Source: Paramacrobiotus metropolitanus
Taxonomy: Eukaryota; Tardigrada; Eutardigrada; Parachela; Macrobiotidae
Direction of reading: 5' to 3'
NCBI RefSeq assembly: GCF_019649055.1
Contig: NW_026570604.1
Span: 1 to 31,060 of the forward strand
Length of the DNA stretch: 31,060 nucleotides
Shown: piece by piece, positions 1-8,546 of the stretch
How positions within the stretch are numbered: position 1 is the stretch's first letter
Layout: every line of letters begins with the position of its first letter
The notes under the pieces: model-generated
What the model saw: the letters and a program-made list of their open reading frames with translations, nothing else
Databases searched by the model: none
Told to the model about the DNA's origin: nothing
Program-made: the position numbers and the translations under genes

Positions 1-56
1 GCTGATTTAAGTACTCTCAAGCATCATTGATGCTTGAGAGGAGTACTTAAATCAGC
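1..56. repeat. Near-perfect 56-bp palindrome
   Basis: The first 26 bases and the following 30 bases are reverse complements except for three extra bases (GAG) in the right arm, leaving almost no loop. It could be the end of a foldback element that continues outside the window, or a cruciform-forming site. Bases 57-164 show nothing recognisable. Confidence 0.75.
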
Positions 57-164
57 TGTCATCTGATATGTGATGCATCATTGCCGTGCAGTTATTTGCT
101 GTTTGTTAAGGTTCAAAGTGCGATTTTTTTAAGCGTGTGTCACAGATTTCCTTCGTTGAAATCT

Positions 165-497
165 TCATAACTGAATATTGAGCCTAACTAATGGCTCCGG
201 TATGGTCCTGACGTTAGTCAAGGACAACTCATATTTTGGCCATATGCTGGCGGTTACGCGAGGATGTTGGGCCAACTGCTTGTGAAGTTTTATAATGTCA
301 TCGAAGAGGTCCGTGCACATCCGTTGGAGTGCTTTCGCCATTTCCATGTGGTGCTCCTTATATCCCCACCACAGGGCTTGACGTTCGTCCTCCCAAAATA
401 ATCCCTTTTCTAAAAGTTTGTCCATTTCTTGGGTGATGGTCCGTATTCTACAGCTATCTGCGCCCACGTTAGTGGTACGCCTTTTTCTTCCAGCCAA
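165..497 (-). CDS. Unrecognised 110-residue ORF
   Basis: This is an open frame on the minus strand with a basic start (MAGRKRRTTNV) and a middle rich in Glu, Lys, His and Trp that could form helices. I do not recognise a family. It lies on the same strand as the Gag-protease remnant at 2296-7295, on the other side of the 594-2126 transposon. It could therefore be a downstream piece of that retroelement, but no reverse transcriptase, RNase H or integrase motif is visible. No clear start context or splice site was found. It may simply be a chance ORF in a moderately GC-rich stretch. Confidence 0.2.
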   Translation of the reverse strand: MAGRKRRTTNVGADSCRIRTITQEMDKLLEKGLFWEDERQALWWGYKEHHMEMAKALQRMCTDLFDDIIKLHKQLAQHPRVTASIWPKYELSLTNVRTIPEPLVRLNIQL

Positions 498-909
498 CCC
501 TCTTCTAGGCGAGGAGTCGGTCAGCGCGTTACTGGAGGAAATTTCTTACTCCTGTGAACCATGTTTTGTATCGCTGGACCAGTTTCTCCTTAAGGCGCCG
601 TTCAAATATTACGTAACGGCCATGGGTGGGGGGTGGTCTGACCAAAGCGTTACGGCTTCGTTACATGGGTAGGGGGTGGGTGGCCAGCATGTTACGTTAC
701 ATTTGAGCACCACTGAAGATAAAGCTAAAATATTTCATTTTGTTACTTCAGGTGCGTACAAAACACGCAGATTTACCAAGTGTAATCTTCCCAAACGTTG
801 CAAAATATTTTAGCAATATTTACTTAGGAGTATCTAGCCCGCTGGGCTGTATTTAAAGCGAAAATTCGGTCGTTTACGTATCGTGATTGTATGGATACCG
901 GTAGTTGTA

Positions 910-1146
910 ATGGAGGCAGCGTATAGAGAATTTGTTGCTGCATATCGTGCGGCGTACCCAACGTTATCCGGGATCAAGCAGATGGATAATGCCAACGCCG
1001 AATGGCGGGACTTAAAAAAGACTTTGTCCGAAGTTCGAGTTCCGCGTTAAAGAGCTTCAGGAAAAAGAACGTGCGGGCAAATTAAAATGCCAAGCGCAGT
1101 TCTTTGTAGCAAGATCTCCAAGCACCAGCGCGAACCGTGCGAACGA
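910..1146 (+). pseudogene. N-terminal remnant of transposon ORF, frameshifted
   Basis: Reading starts at ATG 910 with MEAAYREFVAAYRAAYP and runs 47 residues to a stop near 1050. In the next frame it continues with VKELQEKERAGKLKCQAQ to a stop near 1146. The composition (aromatic, Lys/Glu, 'EWRDLKK') is typical of an N-terminal helical region in transposon-encoded proteins. Its position inside the TIRs, upstream of the conserved 3' exons at 1411-1878, supports it as the 5' exon of the same broken gene. The single frame change is the visible lesion. Family identity of this part is inference from position. Confidence 0.4.
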
Positions 1147-1410
1147 ACCGTAAACCTATCAGGATATTCCTTTACTAAAGTAATTTTTGTTTGTACAGAG
1201 TATATTATACTAGTTTGATTCGCTGAAGTCTGAACTATCAGCTTTATATGGCATTTTGTTATTTAATTTAAATCAAGTGATGTAGATGATATATGCCATA
1301 CACAATTAATTTTAGGTTATGTTGGAACTAAAACTGTCATTTTGCTGACACAAGATTTTGTAGGCGACCTGTTAATTTAACAGTTAATTTAGCGGTCCTA
1401 ATAGTAACAG

Positions 1411-1878
1411 TGGACGGCGGTCCTGATGAATGTCCTCGATTCCCTAAGATTATCGCAGCATGGGTAGAAATATGTGAAAAATATAACCTGGATGCTCTGT
1501 TCGTCGCAACAAATGCACCTGGGCGGTCGGCGTTTAACCGAGTCGAGCGCAGAATGGCACCGCTTTCTCGTGATTTATCGGGTCAGTTTGTAATGTTACA
1601 TTATGATGCATTCGAACTTAAATATGTTTCCTTCAATTCGTTTAATCTAATACGACACCTTTATACGTGTTGTGAACTTGCAATATGCAACTAATTTCTT
1701 TGCGGGAATTTTAGGTCTGATTTTTCCACACGACAAGTTTGGGACGCATTTAGACAGTACTGGGAAAACTGTCGACGCAGAATTAGAGAAACAGAATCTC
1801 GCATTCGCGGCAAGATGCCTGGCTGAAGTTTGGAACGGGTCTGTGATTGACGACTACCCAGTCAACGCAGTCGGGTGA
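1411..1878 (+). pseudogene. Transposon ORF core, two exons (TVDGGPDE / ATNAPGRSAFNRVERR type)
   Basis: The exon after an AG at 1409-1410 reads DGGPDECPRFPK and then LDALFVATNAPGRSAFNRV and ERRMAPLSRDLSG. A clean intron follows at 1582-1714 (133 nt, GTCAGT...TTTTAG). Removing it joins SG to LIFPHDKFGTHLDSTGKT in frame, ending at TGA 1876-1878. From memory of animal genomes, this motif set belongs to a widespread uncharacterised transposon-borne protein found in many invertebrates. The invariant Asp of the VDGG motif is a plausible catalytic residue, but that is inference. Further similarity (QHLLQIVKCDDKTCC) continues near 1950-2000 in a shifted frame, so the gene is broken. It lies between the TIRs of the 594-2126 element. 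Confidence 0.65.
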
Positions 1879-2295
1879 CCTCCTAGACAGCTATTCGGAC
1901 ACAGTGGACAGAGTTTTTCGGCGTATCCATGTTCGGACTTCGCAACATCTCCTGCAGATTGTGAAGTGTGATGACAAAACGTGTTGCAATCAATGGCGGC
2001 TAAACTACGGGCAGATCCCGTTACGTACGGCTGTAGGGGGTGCGAAAATTTGTTACGCGTTGTCACAAAGGGTAGGGGGTGGGAAAAAAACGGAAAATTT
2101 GCGTTACGTAATATTTGAACGGCGCCCAAGTTCTCTGTCAGACACCGGCCGTTGGCCCGGTGCCTCTGGTATCGGGATAGTCTTTACTATCCCGTGATTT
2201 GGCTTGAGTATGCCAGCGCGGAATTGATTCATGTAGCGCTCGATGGCATTATGGACGCGCAGTTCCCAAACAAGGCTTCCAATGGTGTCCAGGCA

Positions 2296-2688
2296 TTACG
2301 AACAGGTAGAAGCTTGTGTGCTCGGGTGATCATTCCGATTTATCCTTACTTCACTGTCGGATCCCGGTGCTTGTGGTATCGGGATTGACTTTAAGGCGTC
2401 CCAAACGATTTCTTTGTTTGGCTTCGGTATGAAGGTGAACTTGGAGTGAAGATAATCGCACCCAGGTAGAACTTGCACGTCCATTGTCGTAAATTGGATG
2501 AAGAACGTGTGGTGGCTTTTGTATCCCTGCAGTGTCACCGGCACGGTGCAGCATTGTGAGACCACGAAGGCGGTTTGGCCGCCGACACCAAGGATTTTTG
2601 TGTTCCGTCCTAATGGCTCAGTTTTGATGCCATCGGCCGTGCAGAATTGCTGGCTGATGAGGGAAGTTTCTGCTCCCGTATCCAGCAT
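2296..2688 (-). pseudogene. Retropepsin-like aspartic protease fragment
   Basis: The frame begins YPLAMLDTGAETSLISQQF, the classical D-T-G catalytic motif of retroviral-type aspartic proteases. It continues with the hydrophobic ILGVGG flap-like stretch and then VQVLPGCDYLHSKFTF, matching the later ILG/G-D part of the fold. A stop lies shortly upstream (near 2705), and the frame ends at 2296 with no RT. In a working element the enzyme would cleave the Gag-Pol precursor as a dimer. Here it is isolated between the Gag remnant and the TIR element, hence a pseudogene. The motif itself is unambiguous. Confidence 0.7.
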
Positions 2689-2774
2689 GGCGAGCGGGTA
2701 TACTGGTCAAATTTGGACCGAGTGTGTCCATGCTCTTACGGTCTTTGATTTCCGATTCTCATCAAAGCTAACTG

Positions 2775-3381
2775 TCACTCCCGCATCACCGGTACAATGG
2801 GGATTAGCGACAGTGGTCCTAAGTCGTTGGAAGCATACTTGAGTTCAAAAGGCTTCTGTTGGGCGAACTCTTCCCGTGGTGGTGTTTCCGTTATCCTTAT
2901 AGTCGAAAACATCTGCTTTTGGTTCAGGAAAGTCCGTGAGCTGTTAATGGTCCGCACCGTCGGTGCGGATCCGAGGGGTCGTCCACCGGTCTGGGGCCAG
3001 CAGGTGCGAGGGCTTGACGCCTCAAGAGGTTCGGCTGTACACTCTTCTGGTGGTACCACCTCGCTGTCCGTACGGACCAACCTTCTGGTGCGCTATCGGA
3101 GGATGATTCTGACGCCGATAATGGATACGTCATATTCGTGGTGCGACGTCTCGCTTTCCACGTGATCGGTTGGCCTTAGGGTTAACTGAGGCTCCGAAAA
3201 TTGACTTGGTCGCCGGTTGGACGACTGTCGGTCTGGCCCCACTTCTAAGGCCAAACATTCCAGGGGCGACTTCTACACGTTCTGGCATATCCACACTTCT
3301 AAGGCCATGTGGCTTAGTCGCCGGTTGGGCGCTAAACCAGAATCCGCCGGCAGGCCGTTGAGCGGCCGGTTCCGGATCCAC
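2775..3381 (-). pseudogene. Gag-protease linker remnant
   Basis: Two minus frames (3381-3130 and 3080-2775) bridge the RG-rich tail and the protease fragment. The first contains an internal imperfect duplication: QPATKPHGLRS and QPATKSIFGAS, seen in DNA as CACTTCTAAGGCCA at 3239 and 3294. No domain is recognised. Stops separate it from both neighbours, so it is counted as broken linker sequence of the same retroelement. Confidence 0.3.
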
Positions 3382-3595
3382 TGCATTTCTAGCAGTTAAA
3401 TTAAGTTTAACAAGGGGTTAGTTATATCCGGCGGTGTTGGTTCCGGTAATAGGTCAGGCGAGTTGCCGTTACTCCCTGACCTTAAGCGTTTCCCGCAGCT
3501 GGGCTTGCCCGGTTAGAGCCGCCAACACTATTGTTGGTGGGCTGCAACTGCTGGTCGGTCAGCGGCGGTAAGGCGGTCCTTTCGGTCGCGGGTGT

Positions 3596-4240
3596 TTAAA
3601 ATCCGCGTGGCCCGTCATATCTTTCTGCGCCGCCTTGAAGGTTTCCACCACCGAACCCACTTCCTGAGCCGGTGTACTGCCTACGGTTGCCGTTCCCCCC
3701 GTTACCACGTTGTGGTCGGGTTTGTTTGGGTGGCACCAGGCCGATGCGGTTGGGATTTAATGCCCCTGTTGGGTATCCATTCATATATCGTTCGCGCCAG
3801 TTCAGGTACCAGTTCCGGTCAGGGTTGTCCTGGTTGTTCCTGTTGGCGTAACCGCCTCCGCCCGAATTACCGGGTTTCCCGTCGTACTGGGGTTTTCCCG
3901 ACGTGAATTGCCGAATATAGTCCTGAAATTCTTTCGGTGTCTTCGGCAATCTGATGTCCAGAACGCGACGCAGTTCAGGCTCATGCACATTGTTTTTCAA
4001 AAAGTGCAGGGTCATGGTGTCGTCCAAGTTGGCTCGCATCTGGAGAGTCAGGATTGTGTCGTAATATTGTTCCGGCGTCTCGTATCCGTATCGGTAGATA
4101 CGGTTCGAGATTCCGCCCAAAGCGTGGCTTGCTGATTCTCATCGCCATATCGCTCTTTGAACTTCTGGAGCATTTCTTCGACCGTCCAACCGTCGCCTTC
4201 TTCTCGGTTGGCTTGGCCCGTATACCGCTTTTGAAGTCGG
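3596..4240 (-). pseudogene. Gag capsid-like segment with RG-rich tail
   Basis: A first piece (about 4235-4135) reads GDGWTVEEMLQKFKERYGDE. After a frame change near 4120 it continues YRYGYETPEQYYDTILTLQM and LHFLKNNVHEPELRRVLDIR. The spacing of the helical 'eml..lk.ry' and 'peqyyd' parts fits the retrotransposon Gag domain. The tail is Gly/Asn/Arg rich (GNGGNGNRRQYTGSG), ending at 3596, and could bind nucleic acid in place of a zinc knuckle; no CCHC box is present. It lies between the Pro-rich linker and the protease fragment. It is non-functional because of the frame break. Confidence 0.55.
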
Positions 4241-4252
4241 GGTCCGGCTTGT

Positions 4253-5032
4253 TTAAGTCGGACGACTGTTTACAGATCCTTCTGTTCTGTGAAATCCATC
4301 CCCCACGCCTGTCTTGTCGCCGTCATATGATGGCAGAGTGGTACAGTTGATGGCCTTTGCGCTGGCTTTCGCGTATCGGTCGATGGCCTCCAAGTTAGTC
4401 AATGGTGGGCTGGCCCTTGGTGACGGTGCAGGCGTTATCTGCCGTACCACAACTTGTAGTGGTGGCTGCAGCACCTGTGACACTGGGCCAGGCGGGTATT
4501 CCATGGCTCCGTTGGACGCCATCCATCCGTATGTCCCATTAGATAGCTGGACCAGCATGGGCAAATTCTGGCCCCGGTTTGGCTAGGCAGCAGGTCCGGG
4601 CGGCGTTGCCGCTGTTGGTGGCGCGCTGGGTAGGTGGGGCACATTCGGTCCCTGAGGCTGGCCCGTGGGTCCGTTCTGGCCCGGGGGCGCGCTTTGGCCC
4701 GGTTGTGGCTGGGCTTGGCCCGTTTGGGCTGCCGATGAGACAGGAGGGCCAGTTAAGCTAAGTTGGCCTATGAGTGGCATTTGCATCGTTGTTGTGCCAC
4801 TTTGGCCTCCTATCTGTCCCTGTGCTGGTGATTCGAACTGGAACAGTAGGCTCGGCTGGCTGGTCCGGTTTGGATCAGCACCACCGGTTGCGGTCTGCCC
4901 TGGGATTGTGTATGGGCCCAGGTTCGGAAACAGGGATGGGAACATAGGGGTTGACCCGAAACATCCGTGGCTCGGCGTCTGGTTCTGAGACGTCGGCTGG
5001 CTCGGACCAAAGTTGAATGGCCCGCTTAACAC
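4253..5032 (-). pseudogene. Pro/Gln/Gly-rich linker of the giant Gag
   Basis: Two frames (5032-4583 and 4564-4253) encode Pro, Gln, Gly and Thr rich sequence (QAQPQPGQSAPPGQNGPTGQ) and then a less repetitive stretch ending with NLEAIDRYAKASAKAINC and LPSYDGDKTG. The latter resembles the start of Gag capsid domains, where a 'P.YDG' motif commonly precedes the capsid helices. The two parts are separated by a stop and frame change near 4570. The segment connects the coiled-coil part to the capsid-like part on the same strand. Confidence 0.4.
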
Positions 5033-5107
5033 AGACGGTTAAGTCTGTGTGGCGGGCGTCACTACGATCGTTGGACCCATGGTGGCTGAGGTGGTAGTCG
5101 GGATCGG

Positions 5108-6200
5108 TTATGGCGGTATGTTTGGTGTCGCCGTTAAAGATCCCTGGTTCACGGGGCTCGAGGGCGCCGGTATGGTCGGCCCTAGAGGCGGTTGTCCCAT
5201 TGACGGCTCCGTTCGGAGTAGGTAAACAAGATAACGCTGCTGATGATACACAGGCTGCTGGTAGAACCGTTGGTCCTGCCGCAGCGCCTCGTCGACTTTG
5301 GCTTGTCGGCGTTGTGTATCCGAGTCCGGAAAGGTGTGGTAAGAAGGTGGCTCTGCGGACATCTCGGAATGTAAATTCTCGAGGTGTGATTTTTTCGCAT
5401 CTAAGCAGGCGTTTTCCGTGCTTAGCCTTTCCAGGTCCTCGTTGAGTTCAGTAATGCGTTGGGTGACCGATTGGTAGTCCTTGACCAGTCCGGCGTTGTT
5501 GGCCTCCAAGGTAATGATCCGGTCATGTTGGCCTTGGATCACTAGTTTAGCTTGGGCGAAGGCCTGTCGCAGTCGGACAAAACTCTGTTGTCCAACGGTG
5601 CTGTTTTGCTCGAGTTGGACTCGAATCGTTGATTCAGTTTTGAGCTGTTCCTGGAGGGCAGCATTCTGCTGCTGGAGTTGCACAATCTGTGCTTCCATGT
5701 GTCGGATCGTTTGGTCCAACTTAACTGCTCGCTTGCAGCAGAGTTTGATAGTTGTGGTGCAGCATATTGCATCCATTCCGCAGGCGGTTGATCTCGTCCT
5801 GCAGGTTGGTTGGATCGTCGTTTAAGCGATCATTCTCTGTCTTGAGACGGTCCGTCTCTTCATCAGTTTCGTCAACAGTGGCCCTGGCTTGGGTCAGGTT
5901 AGTCCTGGCCTGGGCCAACTAGGTCCTCGTTGAGGCGAGTATAAACTCAAGTCCCGCCACCGCCACTTGTAGGCGATATATTTCCTTGTTGAGCTGGTCT
6001 CGCTCAGCGTCAGGACACGGGGCCAACTTGAGTTTGGTCAACTCAAGTTGGTTCTGGGCCTGTAGGGCCAAGGCACGTTTGGCCTCTGCATCCGCTTTGG
6101 ATGCGAGGTTCTTGTAGTTGTCGATTTCTTCTTTCATCAGCGGTTCAGCCGAGAGGGCGATTTCATGGGCGGCGACAAGCTGCTTAGTCAAGTCTCGCAC
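5108..6200 (-). pseudogene. Coiled-coil part of the giant Gag
   Basis: Three successive frames (6200-5919, 5918-5721, 5776-5108) give heptad-rich sequence such as LKTENDRLNDDPTNLQDEIN, IVQLQQQNAALQEQLKTE and ITELNEDLERLSTENACL. The last segment then turns Pro-rich (PPLGPTIPAPSSP). These are long parallel coiled-coil predictions by eye. A stop at 5919-5921 and frame changes separate the pieces. In retroelements a coiled coil ahead of capsid can mediate Gag multimerisation, but one this long is unusual. A host coiled-coil gene fragment is an alternative. The downstream capsid-like and protease segments on the same strand favour a Gag origin. Confidence 0.5.
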
Positions 6201-7295
6201 TCTGGTCCTGAGGACTTAAATGTTTTGATGTCCTCGGGCGGGGTTGCCTGAATCAGCTTGGCTGGGCAGAATGCGGCGCGACTCATGTCGAGGGCTGACT
6301 GGTTCAGGTCAGTCCTCATTGTGGTCCTGGTCAAATGTCCCAGGTCCAATGGTGGAAAGTCCGGGTCCTGTTTGGTCCGGCCAGTCGCGTCCGTGATGTC
6401 ATCCGTTGGTGATGGCGTTGGGTGGTTCGAGCCATTCGCTTCGAACATGATTGGCGACTGCTCTTGGGTGGTTGGCCCTGGTCATGTGCCTTTGGACCAG
6501 GCTTTTGGCCTTGGTCCTGCGCCTTGCGCCCACCTTTAATCACTGTTGGTGCCTCAGGTTGGATCTGGTCCGGGCCCGGTAGGGTTGGACTTGCTGTTAG
6601 ATCCTGGGTCACAAGGTTGGCCCGTGCCAAGTTCTCGGCACCGGGTCCACTATGTCGTGTCTTGTCCGCACTTGTGGTCACCGTTGGTGCCTCAAGTTGG
6701 ACTTGGCCCGAACCAGGTATGGCCGGTTGGTGTGCCAAGTCCTGAGCGACACTGTTGGCCTGGGCCGACCTATCGCGCCAGGTTGGCTGTCCTTAGGCGA
6801 GTTGGCCTCTGACAGTGCCTCGCTTGCCTCTAAAAAAGTGTCGTCCTGGGTGGCGTCGAGGCATTCCCCACTTGTGTCCAAGTCAGGTGGCAGGATTTGT
6901 TTGTCCCGCCTTTCTTTGGCCTCGACCGAACTTGTTGAGCCGGTCGAGTTTGGCTGGTCCGGGTCAGAGTCAGCACTTCCGGCGTGTATGGCCCCGCCGT
7001 GCCTTGAGTAGTTCTTACCCACAGGCTTGGCGTAATCATTGGTTCGGCGCCCGTCCATAGGACTGAACAGTCTATGTTGGAGCTGGTCATGGCTGGTGTA
7101 AAGCATCACCTTGGCCAAGGCGCTGTGAGTTTGGCCCGTGGTGTTGTGACTTAGAAAATTTCTTTGGTCTGGTCTGGACCGGAACGTTGGCTCTGGATCG
7201 CGCGTAGGTGCGCCAATTGGGTCTGTATCGTTTCCGCTCTGTTTTTGAGTCGGTGAGCCAAGTCGTGGGGCACCTGCTTTTATGCGCACTCCCAT
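6188..7295 (-). pseudogene. N-terminal low-complexity part of the giant Gag
   Basis: Three overlapping minus frames (7295-6678, 6738-6331, 6448-6188) follow one another and are Pro, Gln, Asp and Thr rich. A short unit recurs as GSGQVQLEAPTVTT and GPDQIQPEAPTVIK, indicating internal duplication. The first segment starts MGVRIKAGAPRLGSPTQ at 7295; no better start was found. No domain is recognisable. Its placement directly upstream of the coiled-coil segments on the same strand suggests it is the amino end of the same polyprotein, broken by at least two frame changes. No function can be assigned. Confidence 0.4.
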
Positions 7296-7523
7296 ATATG
7301 GGAACCCGTCGCGCTGCAGGCTTCCAATGAAGCCTGCATGATGCAGGAAGATGAGTGGCGACCACTTCTAGGTCGCGGGACACAGGACTACTTTTAGTCG
7401 CTGCTGGTTCCTTCGACCGAAAATTGCCTCCACTGGGGGATCAGAGGTTCGAAGAAAGAAAACCGAACGTAGCTGCACCATGTCAGAACGACACGGAAGC
7501 AGGGATGAAAAGGGAACGATCTC

Positions 7524-7544
7524 CTTTATTGTGTAACAATAAAG
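7524..7544. other. Hairpin with AATAAA on both strands
   Basis: CTTTATTGT and ACAATAAAG are perfect 9-bp arms around GTA. Each strand therefore presents an AATAAA hexamer, so the site could act as a bidirectional polyadenylation signal. It lies between the Gag remnant and the solo LTR. Function is inference. Confidence 0.4.
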
Positions 7545-7720
7545 CAACCACAAAACCAGCAGAAACCCAATGCGGAATCACTGTGGAAAAAGTAGCTGTC
7601 AGCTAGCTCATGAGAAATCAACGAAACGAAGCGGCGTGCTGCAGCTGCGTAACAGCTGATGACGCAAAGCACGGAATCGCTCGTAGCGCTAGTCCACACC
7701 TACACGAGTGCATGCGAGTG

Positions 7721-7769
7721 CGCTGATTGGTCAGCGTAGACAAAGTATACGCTGAGTAATCAGCGTATA
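7721..7769. repeat. Two adjacent hairpins with a shared stem
   Basis: CGCTGA-TTGG-TCAGCG (7721-7736) is followed by TATACGCTGA-GTAA-TCAGCGTATA (7746-7769), two perfect stems using the same CGCTGA/TCAGCG core. The first loop creates ATTGG, a reverse CCAAT box. They lie about 100 bp upstream of the solo LTR. Confidence 0.6.
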
Positions 7770-7861
7770 TTAGCGGCACGAGTGGCGTGGCCACCTGCGT
7801 GCGGGCGACAGAGCAAGCCACAAGAGGTGTCTACCGCCTTGAGTGAGCGGTCTTTGACACT

Positions 7862-8111
7862 TGTTATGCCGCTTTAATGTTGTTATTGAGTGATCTAAGG
7901 CTTTGAAAGTTTCCAGAAGTTTCTTAATGTGGATGTTTACCCAAATGTGGCTATATAAGCTTGCTAATGATAGATGGTCCACTCTAGTTTAGTCCACTGG
8001 AAGTCATCTAGCAGTCACTTGAATTGTGTTTCGTAAATAAAGCCTCAAAACCCACATCGGGATTTCTACGTTAGACTTAGCTACGTACAGTGCCTGGGGC
8101 AGCACATAACG
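7862..8111 (+). mobile_element. Solo LTR, plus orientation
   Basis: A 250-bp unit starts TGTTATG and ends CATAACG, nearly inverted ends of LTR type. It contains a TATA box (TATATAAG, 7952-7959) and, about 84 bp later, AATAAA (8036-8041), the usual U3-R-U5 layout. No polypurine tract precedes it and no recognisable primer-binding site or gag follows it on the plus strand. It reads opposite to the Gag remnant on its left, so it is best seen as a solo LTR and not that element's own LTR. Its TGTTATG start resembles the LTR at 30633-30897, but the interiors differ. Confidence 0.5.
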
Positions 8112-8546
8112 CTAGTGGAGTTTATAACGTATCAATAAATTTAAAACAGGTAACTCTCGCAGCTAAACACTTTCACCAGCAGAAGTGCCTCAAAACAGAG
8201 CAACTGTAGATTTTTTTGCGATTTTGTACATGGGCCGCTGAATGTAATATTAAAGTAATCACAATTTACACGAACACATCATTTAAAATTAATGTATGAA
8301 TCATCTGATGAACACTGTCAAAGGCAAAAGTCAAGCATTCATGGAACAAAATAAACAGGCCGCAAAGTCTAATGCAAGAATATGCACAAGCACAACAATA
8401 ATTTATATGTTAAGAATGCCCGAAATGAAATAACTGGCAGCAAAACACAGTGCAAACGATGATGAGACAGAGAAAAAAAACCGTATAAGCCTACTATTGT
8501 AATATTAATAATAAAAAGAGCAGAAACGTTCGTAACCGAAAGTCCT
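8112..8546. other. AT-rich DNA without recognisable content
   Basis: I see no open frame, repeat or splice signal here. It would contain the 3' UTR of the minus-strand gene ending at 8547, but I found no canonical AATAAA on the minus strand. Confidence 0.5.

Larger units (their letters stand above)
594..2126. mobile_element. 1.5-kb TIR DNA transposon, degenerate
   Basis: The ends are perfect 24-bp inverted repeats (594-617 and 2103-2126) beginning GGCGCCGTTCAA and ending in TTACGTAAC. Inside each end are G-rich subterminal blocks related between the two ends (around 625-690 and 2030-2085, containing GGTAGGGGGTGG). The left flank is TTAA (590-593) and the right flank is CAAG, so a target duplication of TTAA or TAA type would have mutated on one side. 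The interior carries plus-strand coding remnants. The TIR has the same TTACGT core as the MITE at 24370-24599. Superfamily is not assigned with confidence; a 3-bp TAA or 4-bp TTAA target would point to PIF/Harbinger-like or Kolobok/piggyBac-like elements respectively. Confidence 0.75.
2296..7295 (-). mobile_element. Decayed LTR-retroelement Gag-protease region
   Basis: Consecutive minus-strand open segments, separated by single frame changes or stops, cover this interval in the order of a Gag-protease polyprotein. From 7295 downward they run: low-complexity N-terminus, long coiled coil, Pro/Gln/Gly-rich stretch, capsid-like segment, RG-rich tail, linker, retropepsin. The block is clearly more GC-rich than the AT-rich DNA to its right. 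No zinc knuckle, RT, RNase H or integrase is seen, and no LTR in minus orientation borders it. Frameshifts and stops show it is an old, non-functional copy. Gypsy versus BEL/Pao affiliation cannot be decided without RT. Confidence 0.6.

Noticed and set aside
418-672. Plus-strand ORF overlapping 165-497 and the left TIR
   Set aside because: It runs through the TIR and G-rich subterminal repeats and has no domain.
1854-2388. Short ORFs on both strands over the right end of the TIR element
   Set aside because: They cross the TIR or read the transposon remnant in wrong frames.
4665-4988. Plus-strand ORFs across 4.3-7.1 kb (Trp/Gly/Val-rich)
   Set aside because: They are antisense shadows of the Pro/Gln-rich minus-strand Gag remnant; composition mirrors the opposite strand.
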